From Deltaproteobacteria bacterium RIFOXYA12_FULL_61_11 (GTDB lineage: Bacteria > Bdellovibrionota_F > JAHFAK01 > YA12-FULL-61-11): a stretch of DNA of 7,876 nt. The stretch is from positions 1 to 7,876 of the forward strand of contig MGSU01000199.1 in NCBI GenBank assembly GCA_001799195.1, in the 5' to 3' direction. The notes beneath the pieces were generated by a model. It searched no databases and was not told the DNA's origin. It saw only the letters and a list, made by a program, of their open reading frames with translations. A program made the position numbers and the translations under genes. Of the stretch, positions 1-6,401 are shown in pieces. Every line of letters starts with the position of its first letter. Positions within the stretch are counted from its first letter, which is position 1.

Positions 1-1333
1 CCCCTTCCGCCTCGTTCCCCGGTTCAGGTCCCGCATCGAGACCGGATGGAGCGGTGCGAGTCTGCATCGCTACAGGGGGCTCGGGCCGCTGATGGGGCCG
101 CTGATGGGGCTGCTGCGCAGGACGGTGGTGCTCCGACCGACTACCAGAGCGGGCCGGTGGGAGTTGCCTTTCTTTGTAGTTCCCTTCACCGGTAGGACCT
201 CCAGGCGTCACCGGGACAGCCTCGTTGCCTCTCGAGGTCTCTTCGGGCTGGGGTATGGTCAAGGATTCTCCGCGGGCTGGTTGCTCCTTACGTTCGGTTT
301 CTTCGACCGCAGGACCTTGGAGATCCTCGTGACGCACCAACAGGGGATCCCCTCCCTCGATCGGCAATAGGACCACTGTGCCTCGGAGGAGATTGATAGT
401 CTGGACCGTGTAACGGCCCTCGGGACGCTCGACCTTGGTGCCCTGCTTTGGGAATTCGCGGAGCAACTGCCGGTAACAATCGTATTCGTAACCAAGACAG
501 CACTTCAACCGCCCGCACATGCCGCTCAATTTTTGGGGGTTGAGCGCGAGCTGCTGTTCTTTGGCCATTTTGATGGAGATCGGCGCAAAGTCGCGGAGGA
601 AGGACGCACAGCAACACTCTCGACCGCACGTACCGAGCGCACCGACCAACCGACTCTCGTCGCGTACGCCGACCTGTATCATTTGTATGCGCAACTTGTA
701 CTCGCTCGCCAGGTCGCGGACGAGCTGTCGGAAATCGATTCTCTGTTCAGAACTAAAGAAGAACAGCGCCTTGCCCTCCCTCAGCACGAAGTCCACCCGC
801 AGCAATTTCATCGGCAGCTCGAATTCGACGATCTTGTGCTGACAGAAGGTAAAGGCCTGTTGTTCGCGCTCACGCGCCTGATCGTCGATACTGATGTCCT
901 TGGCGTTGGCCACGCGGATGACGCGGTCGTACCGTCTGGCCTCCTGGCCGGGAATCTCCATGGGCCCGCTGGTCACAGTCCCCAGGCGCGGTCCACGACG
1001 AGTCGCCACCAACACCCGGGTACTGCGCTGCAGACCGTTGAGGGGCGAGCAGAAACGGTAGCCCCGGCACTCGTTGGGCAGCTTGACCAAATACACATAG
1101 CGCGGCGAGTAAGCCCCGCCCTCGGTCTCCTGCGCCTGCGTAGCCTCCCCCGGTACGTCTTCCCCGGCTTCGAGCGTCTCTCCGATGAAGTTCGGATCGA
1201 AGGTCCCTTCTTCGGGCATGGCTTCCGCTTCTATGGTCGGCGCGGCTTCTACGTCGAGCACGTCTTGTTCATCGGCTTCTGGTAAAACTTCCGGGGGCGT
1301 ACCCGGGGTCGTACCCTCTGGATCATCGTACAT
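1..1333 (-). CDS. ricT: PSP1-domain protein RicT (YaaT-like), 3' end cut by the window edge
   Basis: The minus frame is open from the ATG at 1333-1331 to the left edge, giving 444 codons without a stop. The PSP1 core spans about residues 76-330. It carries the family's two cysteine clusters: CGRECCC (236-242) and CGRLKCC (273-279), with the intervening SIKMAKEQ and LNPQKLSG stretches typical of RicT. In Bacillus subtilis RicT (YaaT) joins RicA and RicF in a complex that binds 4Fe-4S clusters and modulates RNase Y and developmental phosphorelay output; the equivalent cysteines are all present here. The start is supported by a GAGGT Shine-Dalgarno (1340-1344) that overlaps the holB stop codon, so the two genes are probably translationally coupled. 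Unusual features are an acidic N-terminal extension of about 75 residues and a Pro/Glu/Arg/Gln-rich, probably disordered tail from about residue 340 onward. Known RicT proteins are about 275-300 residues. The true end lies outside the window. The family call is secure; the role in this organism is inferred. Confidence 0.93.
   Translation of the reverse strand, partial: MYDDPEGTTPGTPPEVLPEADEQDVLDVEAAPTIEAEAMPEEGTFDPNFIGETLEAGEDVPGEATQAQETEGGAYSPRYVYLVKLPNECRGYRFCSPLNGLQRSTRVLVATRRGPRLGTVTSGPMEIPGQEARRYDRVIRVANAKDISIDDQAREREQQAFTFCQHKIVEFELPMKLLRVDFVLREGKALFFFSSEQRIDFRQLVRDLASEYKLRIQMIQVGVRDESRLVGALGTCGRECCCASFLRDFAPISIKMAKEQQLALNPQKLSGMCGRLKCCLGYEYDCYRQLLREFPKQGTKVERPEGRYTVQTINLLRGTVVLLPIEGGDPLLVRHEDLQGPAVEETERKEQPARGESLTIPQPEETSRGNEAVPVTPGGPTGEGNYKERQLPPARSGSRSEHHRPAQQPHQRPHQRPEPPVAMQTRTAPSGLDAGPEPGNEAEG
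83..106. repeat. 12-bp tandem duplication in the ricT tail
   Basis: GGGCCGCTGATG occurs twice in a row (83-94 and 95-106) and is followed by a degenerate third copy. It is in frame with ricT and encodes a repeated Pro-His-Gln-Arg unit in the low-complexity C-terminal tail. This is probably slippage in an unconstrained disordered region. Confidence 0.7.
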
Positions 1334-1342
1334 GGTTTGACC

Positions 1343-2299
1343 TCATACGAGCGCAAGGAGGAAGCGCTCGAAACAGAGCTGGAGATTACAATTGGTCGCG
1401 CTGCGCTTGCGCAGTTCGACGAATTCGTCGAGCACTTCCAGCATGCGTCGACCGTGGAGTCTTTGCGCCAGGGCGGTCAGGGCCGTCCGTTCCTCGGGGT
1501 CCACCGCCGCTGGTTGGGAACCGTAAGGCAACCCCATGAGGTCGTGCAACAACGAGGAGATCAGGGTGAAGACCTCGGGCAGGACTTCCTTCTGTTCGGC
1601 GAACCACTTCCCCGTCTCGAAGAAATCCCCCGGTTCGGCGAGCCGGCGCACGACCTCGCGCCGGAAGGCGAAGTACTGCTTGTCCTCGAGCAAACGCAAC
1701 AATGTACGAATACTGCCGTCGGCAGCTTGAAGCAGCGCCTGGCCGGCCTCGGCGTGGAACCCTCCGGCGACGAGCAGCGGCATGACCTCGGCGTGGGTCG
1801 GGGGAAGAAAGCGGACCTTCTGACAACGCGAACGGATGGTCGGGAGCAAGGCCCCTGGGTTGGCACTGATCAGGATAATCACCGCGCCCGGCGGTGGTTC
1901 CTCCAGAGTCTTGAGAAAACAGTTCTGACTCTGCGGATTCATCCGTTCAGCGGCATCGACGAGGAGGATTCTCCGTCCCGTGGAGAAACCTTTGAGCCAC
2001 AGCCATTCCGTCAACTCGCGGATTTGATCGATCTTGATGATCCGTTCGGTGGCATCGACAAGCCGCAATTCAGGATGAACGTCCTGGGCCAGTTTGACGC
2101 AGCTCGGACACTGACCGCAATCGCCGTTTTCGTCAGGTTGCTCGCACCACGCGGCAGCGACGAGCGCCCGCGCGGTAGTCCATTTGCCGATACCGTCTTT
2201 TCCCAGGAAGAGATAGGTACTATGAGTCCGACCTGCGCGAAAGGCCGTCAGCAGGCTCTTCCGAAGCCCCGCATTTCCGATAAGATCTTTGAAACGCAT
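1343..2299 (-). CDS. holB: DNA polymerase III subunit delta-prime (HolB)
   Basis: The 318-residue protein is the delta-prime subunit of the clamp-loader complex, which opens the beta sliding clamp during replication. In order it shows: an N-terminal MRFKDLIGN start typical of the family; a P-loop GKDGIGKWT (33-41); a four-cysteine zinc module (C52, C61, C64, C67, as CGQCPSC); a Walker-B-like strand ILLVDAAE (111-118); LEEPP; and the sensor-1/arginine-finger SRC motif (157-159). The last P-loop position is Trp instead of Ser/Thr. Delta-prime subunits are commonly degenerate here, so this is not a sign of decay. I chose the ATG at 2299 because GCGGAGAG lies just upstream and the protein then begins as homologues do. 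An upstream in-frame TTG at 2326 would add nine residues but has no Shine-Dalgarno. A weak promoter candidate, TTGCAT (2366-2361) with TATGCA (2343-2338) and a 17-nt spacer, lies upstream. ricT follows after 9 nt. tmk, a frequent upstream partner, is not adjacent. Confidence 0.95.
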   Translation of the reverse strand: MRFKDLIGNAGLRKSLLTAFRAGRTHSTYLFLGKDGIGKWTTARALVAAAWCEQPDENGDCGQCPSCVKLAQDVHPELRLVDATERIIKIDQIRELTEWLWLKGFSTGRRILLVDAAERMNPQSQNCFLKTLEEPPPGAVIILISANPGALLPTIRSRCQKVRFLPPTHAEVMPLLVAGGFHAEAGQALLQAADGSIRTLLRLLEDKQYFAFRREVVRRLAEPGDFFETGKWFAEQKEVLPEVFTLISSLLHDLMGLPYGSQPAAVDPEERTALTALAQRLHGRRMLEVLDEFVELRKRSATNCNLQLCFERFLLALV

Positions 2300-2640
2300 G
2301 CTCTCCGCAATTCCGGCGTGGTTCAAGCCACTGGCTCTGCATACTGTATTTGCGGCTCCAATGCAATCGAGCAGATAACCGAGCCGCCAACGATTGTCAG
2401 CATTCAGTCTTGGTGGGGCAAGGGGTCCTGTCGCCTTTCACCCCCACCATGCTCATGCTTGCGCGTGGCGGGGGCCCCCCATCGGCGCCACCCCGACATG
2501 GTGACCAGAACAATCTGCGATCCACCCAAGACTGAATGGTTACCAACGATTCGCGGTTTGCCTTCTCGGCGACCATCAAGTAGGTGAAGAATGGGTTCTT
2601 TTGCTGCCGGCTTTCCGTGCAACACCTGCAACACGCGATA
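2300..2640. other. Divergent intergenic region between holB and the Wzi-like gene
   Basis: This stretch separates two divergent genes. It holds a weak minus-strand promoter candidate for holB (2338-2366) and the 138-bp inverted-repeat element at 2401-2538. Short open frames cross it on both strands (for example 2350-2535 plus and 2397-2724 minus), but none has a recognisable domain and they read through the inverted repeats, so I do not call them genes. An in-frame GTG at 2584 could extend the downstream Wzi-like protein by 19 residues, but it lacks a clear Shine-Dalgarno and would spoil the signal peptide. No convincing plus-strand promoter was seen. Confidence 0.6.
2401..2538. repeat. 138-bp element with terminal and nested inverted repeats (MITE-like or structured RNA)
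   Basis: The ends are CATTCAGTCTTGG (2401-2413) and its perfect reverse complement (2526-2538). The match extends to 16 bp if one G is bulged. Inside, CACCATG (2445-2451) pairs with CATGGTG (2497-2503), and GTGGCG (2465-2470) pairs with CGCCAC (2486-2491), so the whole unit can fold as one nested stem-loop on either strand. An alternative local hairpin is GGTGGGG (2412-2418) with CCCCACC (2442-2448). A 9-bp direct repeat, CCAACGATT, lies at 2387-2395 and 2543-2551, 5 and 4 nt outside the inverted repeat. Terminal repeats, small size and a flanking direct repeat suggest a non-autonomous mobile element. A non-coding RNA is the alternative; no SRP-RNA or tRNA signature was found in it. Confidence 0.6.
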
Positions 2641-4128
2641 GTGAAGGTCCTCCTCTGTCTGACCTCCCTCTGTCTGACCTCCCTCGGTCTCACCTCCCTT
2701 TCGGCCGAACCGCTCTCCCCTCAAGACGAAAGTATGGTCTGGCGACGCCTAGCCGGACGCGAGGCCGGTGGGGATTTTTGGGAAGATGGATTACTCGAGC
2801 TAGCTCCCGAGCCTCGCTCCCCCGCCGATCGAAGGGAACTCGCTCTGGCCGACCACGGCCGACTCGCGCTGCGAAGTCCCCGGCATCACCTGTTCCTGGA
2901 CAATCGCGTGGCGCTCGCCCTGCGGATCGAGGACGACCAGGACTTCCCCCTCGACCGGCGCAACAACCTCGGTCTCCTCCCCGCCGATCCCCACCCCTTC
3001 CATGAGCGTTTCGGGGGCCTACCCCTGGCAGCACGCGGGGACCATGTCCTGGTCCGCACCAGGCACGAACTGTCGATTGGCGAGCATCTGGACGTCCGGG
3101 TCGAACCGAGACTCCTGACCGCGAGCCCCGGAACCCATGCGGCCGACTTCACCGCCCTGTACCTCCGCGCCTCCCTATTGGGTATCGCGCTCAAAGTCGG
3201 CATCTTCGAACTCGCTCTCGGCCCAGAACCGGCCGGAGGCCTGATCGCCTCGACCAACGCCCCCCCTCTCCCCGGCCTATTACTGACCTCTCGTTCGGAT
3301 CTTCCACTCCTGCACTCTGCTCTCGGGAGGTTCAAAGCCGGCTATACCCTCCGTCGCCTGGGGGCTTCCTACACAAATCCCGAGGCCTTCTGGAGCCTGG
3401 CTTTCTTCTGTTACCAGCCGTGGCGAGGTTTTGCCCTCTCCCTGCGGCACGGCGTGCTGTTCGCCGGCGAGAACGACCCTCGTCCCACACCACTCGAGGC
3501 CGCCCGAGAGATCCTCGGTTTCATCCCCATGATTTCCCAAACCGCGGTACAGAACTCGAACAAAGTCCTCGAACTCGGTGCCCGTCTCCACCCCCCTCTG
3601 CCCTTCGCACCAATGCTGTTCTTCACCATGGGCCTCGACGACCTGACCAAGCGGGCCCTGCGCATCAACCTGTTCGATAACGCCGCCTACACCGGCGGCT
3701 TCTCCCTCTTCACCACCCGGTCGACCTTCTCGGTGACCGCGCATCGCTTGTTCTCCCGCTTCTACCGGCACAACTCCTACCCTTATGCCTATCGCCAGGC
3801 GATCCTCGGGCTTCCCGAAGGTCCGGACAGTATGCAACTCAGGAGCGCCCTCGAATTGGACCTCGCCCCCGGCGAACGGATAACCGGAGCCTTGCGCTAC
3901 CTGCGCCGCAACAACGCCGATTACCGTTTTCTCTTGGATCACGTGGAGCAACTCACGTCCGGAGTTCCGGCCCGAGCCTACCTGCTCGAGGGAAGTTACG
4001 GTCACGAACTTCGGGGTGGGTTGGTACTCACGGGTCGCGGAGGCCTTGGCCTCGAGCTCGACCACGGTCACATCGAGGGTTCCACCGCTTTGCTGTTCAC
4101 CCTAACGACCGAACTCTCCGCGTGGTGA
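2641..4128 (+). CDS. Probable outer-membrane beta-barrel protein, capsule-assembly Wzi-like
   Basis: The 495-residue protein starts with a signal peptide (residues 1-22, ending SLSA before EP) and ends in Trp, as outer-membrane barrels often end in an aromatic residue. Residues 199-212 read GGLIASTNAPPLPG. They are preceded by a KVG strand (185-187) and followed by GRF...LRRLGASYTNPEAFW. This layout (a Gly-rich stretch, a Ser-Asn-Ala-Pro-Pro-like motif, then alternating barrel strands) resembles the Wzi capsule-assembly family, whose E. coli member binds group 1 capsule at the cell surface. The assignment rests on motif memory and overall barrel character, so a different outer-membrane protein is possible. 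I chose the GTG at 2641 because it gives a canonical signal peptide; the in-frame GTG at 2584 adds a cysteine-containing 19-residue leader, and neither start has a good Shine-Dalgarno. No capsule export or polymerase genes are visible nearby. It converges with plsC across an 83-nt gap. Confidence 0.6.
   Translation: MKVLLCLTSLCLTSLGLTSLSAEPLSPQDESMVWRRLAGREAGGDFWEDGLLELAPEPRSPADRRELALADHGRLALRSPRHHLFLDNRVALALRIEDDQDFPLDRRNNLGLLPADPHPFHERFGGLPLAARGDHVLVRTRHELSIGEHLDVRVEPRLLTASPGTHAADFTALYLRASLLGIALKVGIFELALGPEPAGGLIASTNAPPLPGLLLTSRSDLPLLHSALGRFKAGYTLRRLGASYTNPEAFWSLAFFCYQPWRGFALSLRHGVLFAGENDPRPTPLEAAREILGFIPMISQTAVQNSNKVLELGARLHPPLPFAPMLFFTMGLDDLTKRALRINLFDNAAYTGGFSLFTTRSTFSVTAHRLFSRFYRHNSYPYAYRQAILGLPEGPDSMQLRSALELDLAPGERITGALRYLRRNNADYRFLLDHVEQLTSGVPARAYLLEGSYGHELRGGLVLTGRGGLGLELDHGHIEGSTALLFTLTTELSAW
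2653..2697 (+). repeat. Three 15-bp tandem repeats in the signal-peptide core
   Basis: CTCTGTCTGACCTCC occurs at 2653-2667 and identically at 2668-2682. A third copy with two changes (CTCGGTCTCACCTCC) follows at 2683-2697. In frame they encode LCLTS, LCLTS, LGLTS, which form nearly the entire hydrophobic core of the signal peptide of the Wzi-like protein. The unit is a multiple of three, so gain or loss of copies would change signal-peptide length without a frameshift. Confidence 0.9.
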
Positions 4129-4181
4129 CGCCGTCCTGCGCCACCCACTCGGCCAAGAAGCTTACGTGGACGTAGTTCGAA

Positions 4182-4201
4182 CCACCGCCACGGCGAGGTG
4201 G
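4182..4201. terminator. Hairpin between convergent genes (weak terminator candidate)
   Basis: CCACC (4182-4186) pairs with GGTGG (4197-4201) and a further GC/GC step closes the loop, in the 83-nt gap between the convergent Wzi-like and plsC genes. There is no clear T-run on either side, so it is not a classical intrinsic terminator. The neighbouring TACGTGGACGTA (4163-4174) is a second short palindrome. Confidence 0.25.
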
Positions 4202-4211
4202 AGGGAAAGAC

Positions 4212-4988
4212 TCAGGCTGCCTTGGCCTGATCGGGTCGCTCGAGTTCGGCCAAGAGGCCGTAGATGCGCGCTCTGACGAAGGTCGTCAGCTCTTCGAGGT
4301 CCTCCATGGACCGGCCCTCCACCTCCACGGGCTCACCGATGGCCACGGCCATTTCCGCCTTGTTGCCGAAGATCCAGCTCCGCTTGGGCAGGACGTCGCG
4401 GCACCCGTTGATGGCTATCGGGAGGATGGGGAAGCCGGTCTCCAGGGCCAGCTTGAAGGCACCGGGTTTGAACTCGCGCAGGTGGCCATCTTCGCTGCGC
4501 GTGCCCTCGGCAAAGAAAAACACCGAAACCCCCCGGCGCAGCCATTCCCCTGCCAGGACGAGGGCCTGGTGACCGCTCTGCCGGTCGCCCCGGCGCACCG
4601 AGATGTAGCCCGCGAGGCGCATCGCCGGTCCCATGATGGGGACCTTGAAGTTGCTCTCCTTCGAAATCCATTTGAAATGCACGCCGAGATGGTAGACGGC
4701 GATGATGTCTCCCATGCTCTGGTGGTTGGAGACCAGGATGTAGGGCTTATGCGGGTCGAGGTGTTCCCGACCCCTGACCTTCATCTGCCACAATGGATTG
4801 AGGGAGACGATGCTGCGAGCCCAGCGTTGGCCCATCCAGTGGGGAAAATACTGCGAGGGATCCCAGCGGGCGATGAGCCAGTTGAGCAGAGGTATGCTTC
4901 CACCAAAAACGAGGGTCAAGAAGCCGACCCCGATCCAGATGCACACGGAGAACAGACGGTCTCGGAACGCTAGCAGTACTGCGGTCAT
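4212..4988 (-). CDS. plsC: 1-acyl-sn-glycerol-3-phosphate acyltransferase (PlsC family)
   Basis: The 258-residue membrane-associated acyltransferase would transfer an acyl chain to lysophosphatidic acid to form phosphatidic acid, the second acylation in phospholipid synthesis. A hydrophobic segment at about residues 12-39 anchors it in the inner membrane. The four family blocks are in order: NHQSMGD (88-94, catalytic His89 and Asp94), GYISVRRGDR (127-136), FFAEGTRS (158-165) and ILPIAING (188-195). Block III has Ala where most members have Pro (FPEGTRS), which is a mild variation. The ATG at 4988 is preceded by GGAGG six bases upstream and yields the family's usual length of about 240-260 residues. 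An upstream in-frame start at 5126 would add 46 residues unrelated to the family and is rejected. A TATAGT box on the minus strand at 5141-5136 is a possible promoter element. Related acyltransferases acting on lyso-ornithine or other lipids share these motifs, so the substrate is inferred. Confidence 0.92.
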   Translation of the reverse strand: MTAVLLAFRDRLFSVCIWIGVGFLTLVFGGSIPLLNWLIARWDPSQYFPHWMGQRWARSIVSLNPLWQMKVRGREHLDPHKPYILVSNHQSMGDIIAVYHLGVHFKWISKESNFKVPIMGPAMRLAGYISVRRGDRQSGHQALVLAGEWLRRGVSVFFFAEGTRSEDGHLREFKPGAFKLALETGFPILPIAINGCRDVLPKRSWIFGNKAEMAVAIGEPVEVEGRSMEDLEELTTFVRARIYGLLAELERPDQAKAA

Positions 4989-5125
4989 GGCCTTCCTCCA
5001 GGGGGCGTCAAGGGGTTGCAACGAAGGTTTTCCACTACCATGGCTAGGCCTTAGGTGCAAGCTGCAAGACGACCTCGGTTCCCCCACCAACACCCCCTGC
5101 CGTACTGCTTGCAAGGCTAGCTCCA

Positions 5126-5164
5126 TTGATCGCGCACTATATTCATTTTACTGATACTTATTCG
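5126..5164. promoter_or_regulatory. AT-rich divergent promoter region between plsC and the first exported-protein gene
   Basis: In the 246-nt divergent gap (4989-5234), an AT-rich island at 5138-5162 stands out from GC-rich surroundings. On the minus strand TATAGT (5141-5136) matches five of six bases of the -10 consensus, though no good -35 lies upstream. On the plus strand TTGATC (5126-5131) is a possible -35, with weak -10 candidates TACTGA (5149-5154) or TACTTA (5155-5160). A 5-bp inverted repeat, CCAGG-N5-CCTGG (5193-5207), sits in the presumed leader of the plus-strand gene. Confidence 0.3.
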
Positions 5165-5234
5165 GGCATACGCTTTGCTTTCCGCTACTGGCCCAGGTTC
5201 GTCCTGGCGGTCCATCGCTCTCCAGGAGGATGCC

Positions 5235-6320
5235 ATGTTCCGCTGGTTGCTCCCCGTCCTCTTCTCTCTGCTCCTCACGACCTCCCTGGTCGCCGATGAC
5301 GACGATGCCACCGACGACCGGAGCGAGAAGAAGGGGCGTCCGACCACACTTAAAGCTGCCATCCTGCTCGAGATCGACAAGAACGACGAATTCTTGGCCA
5401 TGTTGCTGGAAAAACTCGCGACCGGCACCGATGACTTCGGTGCACAACTCGGTGCCTCGATCGGCCAAAAACTGAAGGACCCCAGCATCCTGACCAATGC
5501 GTGCGCCTTCCTGGCGAACCTCCTCAAGACCCCCTTCCTGAAACCCCTATTGAAAGCTCAACTCAAGACGTTCGTCGAGGAGAACTTCGAGATCGTGCTC
5601 GGGGTGCTCAAGATCAATCCGAAAACCGCGGACCTGACCTACCAGGCTGCCGGAGGCCTGCAGGCCCTCCTGGGGCTCAGCGGACAGGCAACAACCTTGG
5701 AGAGCTGCCCGCTCGACCCGGACGACCCTTTCCTCGCCGGCGGCGACGTCGTCCCAACGGTGATGGACAAGCCTGCGGGACCGACCAGTCAGCAACTGAA
5801 ACGCTTGTCGCTGGCGGTACAGACCTTCTTCAAGACCTTCCCGGTCCAGGATCCGACCGTGCTCTACGGCGACAATGCTTGGGAACTCGAGGCCGCGGCG
5901 AACGAGAAGCTCGTGGCCCTCGAGGACGAGGACAATCCGTATCTTGGCAAGGGGTGTGATCTGATGCAGGGCGCCATCGTCGTCCACGTCCACCCGCTCA
6001 CCGGGGTCGTGAGGATCCTGGTCCAACCCACCGAACCCAAATGCAAGACCTTGGCCCCTGTCTACCTCGACGCCTTGCCCGGAAAGGCCGAGAATTTCCA
6101 GCCCGATCCTCGGGCCATCGTCGAGAACAAGAGCTTGATGAAGACCTACCAAGCCCAGGCATCAAAGAAAATCAAGGACAAGAAGCTGCTTTTCACCGGC
6201 AAGTACTTCGCCTTCAACGATTTCGTAGAACAGAAGCGGGAAATCTGGATCCAAGACAAAGCAAGTGGTGCAGTCACCTTGCTCCACCGAGAAAAAGAGA
6301 TAGACCCGGAGACCTGGTGA
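5235..6320 (+). CDS. Exported protein of unknown function (first of a pair)
   Basis: I do not recognise this 361-residue protein. The ATG at 5235 is chosen because AGGAGG (5224-5229) lies five bases upstream and the protein then begins with a clean signal peptide: an FRWLLPVLFSLLLTT core, with cleavage likely after SLVA at residue 20. The mature protein would start with an acidic run, DDDDATDD. Residues 40-150 look largely helical and rich in Leu, Ala and Lys. Residues 245-270 look like beta strands (AIVVHVHPLTGVVRILV), and a charged Lys-rich segment follows at 307-323. Four cysteines (90, 158, 241, 270) could form disulfides outside the cytoplasm. There is no lipobox, membrane anchor after the signal, or recognisable catalytic motif, so a soluble periplasmic or secreted protein is likely. 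It is followed after 81 nt by another exported unknown on the same strand, with a possible regulatory inverted repeat between them. An earlier in-frame start at 5175 would place the signal peptide internally and is rejected. Confidence 0.85.
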   Translation: MFRWLLPVLFSLLLTTSLVADDDDATDDRSEKKGRPTTLKAAILLEIDKNDEFLAMLLEKLATGTDDFGAQLGASIGQKLKDPSILTNACAFLANLLKTPFLKPLLKAQLKTFVEENFEIVLGVLKINPKTADLTYQAAGGLQALLGLSGQATTLESCPLDPDDPFLAGGDVVPTVMDKPAGPTSQQLKRLSLAVQTFFKTFPVQDPTVLYGDNAWELEAAANEKLVALEDEDNPYLGKGCDLMQGAIVVHVHPLTGVVRILVQPTEPKCKTLAPVYLDALPGKAENFQPDPRAIVENKSLMKTYQAQASKKIKDKKLLFTGKYFAFNDFVEQKREIWIQDKASGAVTLLHREKEIDPETW

Positions 6321-6327
6321 GCGTATA

Positions 6328-6350
6328 GTCTTGGCCGTTATGTCCAAGAC
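6328..6350. repeat. Perfect 7-bp inverted repeat in the gap between the two exported-protein genes
   Basis: GTCTTGG (6328-6334) and CCAAGAC (6344-6350) flank a 9-nt spacer, beginning 8 nt after the stop codon of the upstream gene. The bases after it (CTTATTGG...) are not a clean T-run; a five-T stretch appears only at 6372-6376. It could be an operator-type dyad, an mRNA-stabilising hairpin or a leaky terminator between the two genes. Confidence 0.5.
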
Positions 6351-6401
6351 CTTATTGGAATTGAAGAGTTCTTTTTCGTGAACTTTTTCAAGGAGGGTAG
6401 C

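Noticed and set aside
533-1285. Plus-strand open frame of 250 codons
   Set aside because: It is antisense to ricT, whose cysteine motifs are unambiguous on the minus strand.
2332-2332. Defective HolB because the P-loop has Trp where Ser/Thr is usual
   Set aside because: Delta-prime subunits often have a degenerate P-loop and are not all ATP-hydrolysing; the rest of the protein is intact.
2401-2538. SRP RNA (4.5S) or another known RNA in the holB upstream region
   Set aside because: The conserved SRP apical motif is absent on both strands. 6S RNA was considered because of the long hairpin shape, but I saw no specific matching sequence.
1337-2587. Long plus-strand open frame of 416 codons
   Set aside because: It is antisense to holB, which has clear family motifs. 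The translation has no domain and reads into the inverted-repeat element, so it is a codon-bias shadow.
3280-4071. Minus-strand open frame of 263 codons
   Set aside because: It is opposite the Wzi-like gene. The translation is compositionally biased and lacks a domain, while the plus frame has a signal peptide and barrel-like strands.
4989-5126. 46-residue N-terminal extension of PlsC from an upstream in-frame start
   Set aside because: The ATG at 4988 has a strong GGAGG six bases upstream and gives the normal family length; the extension has no family resemblance.
5547-6152. Minus-strand open frame of 201 codons
   Set aside because: It is antisense to the first exported protein and has no recognisable features.
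6327-6350. Shared AGTCTTGG between the 2401-2538 element and the dyad at 6328-6350
   Set aside because: An 8-base match between two places in a window this size is expected by chance with appreciable probability, and the flanks differ.
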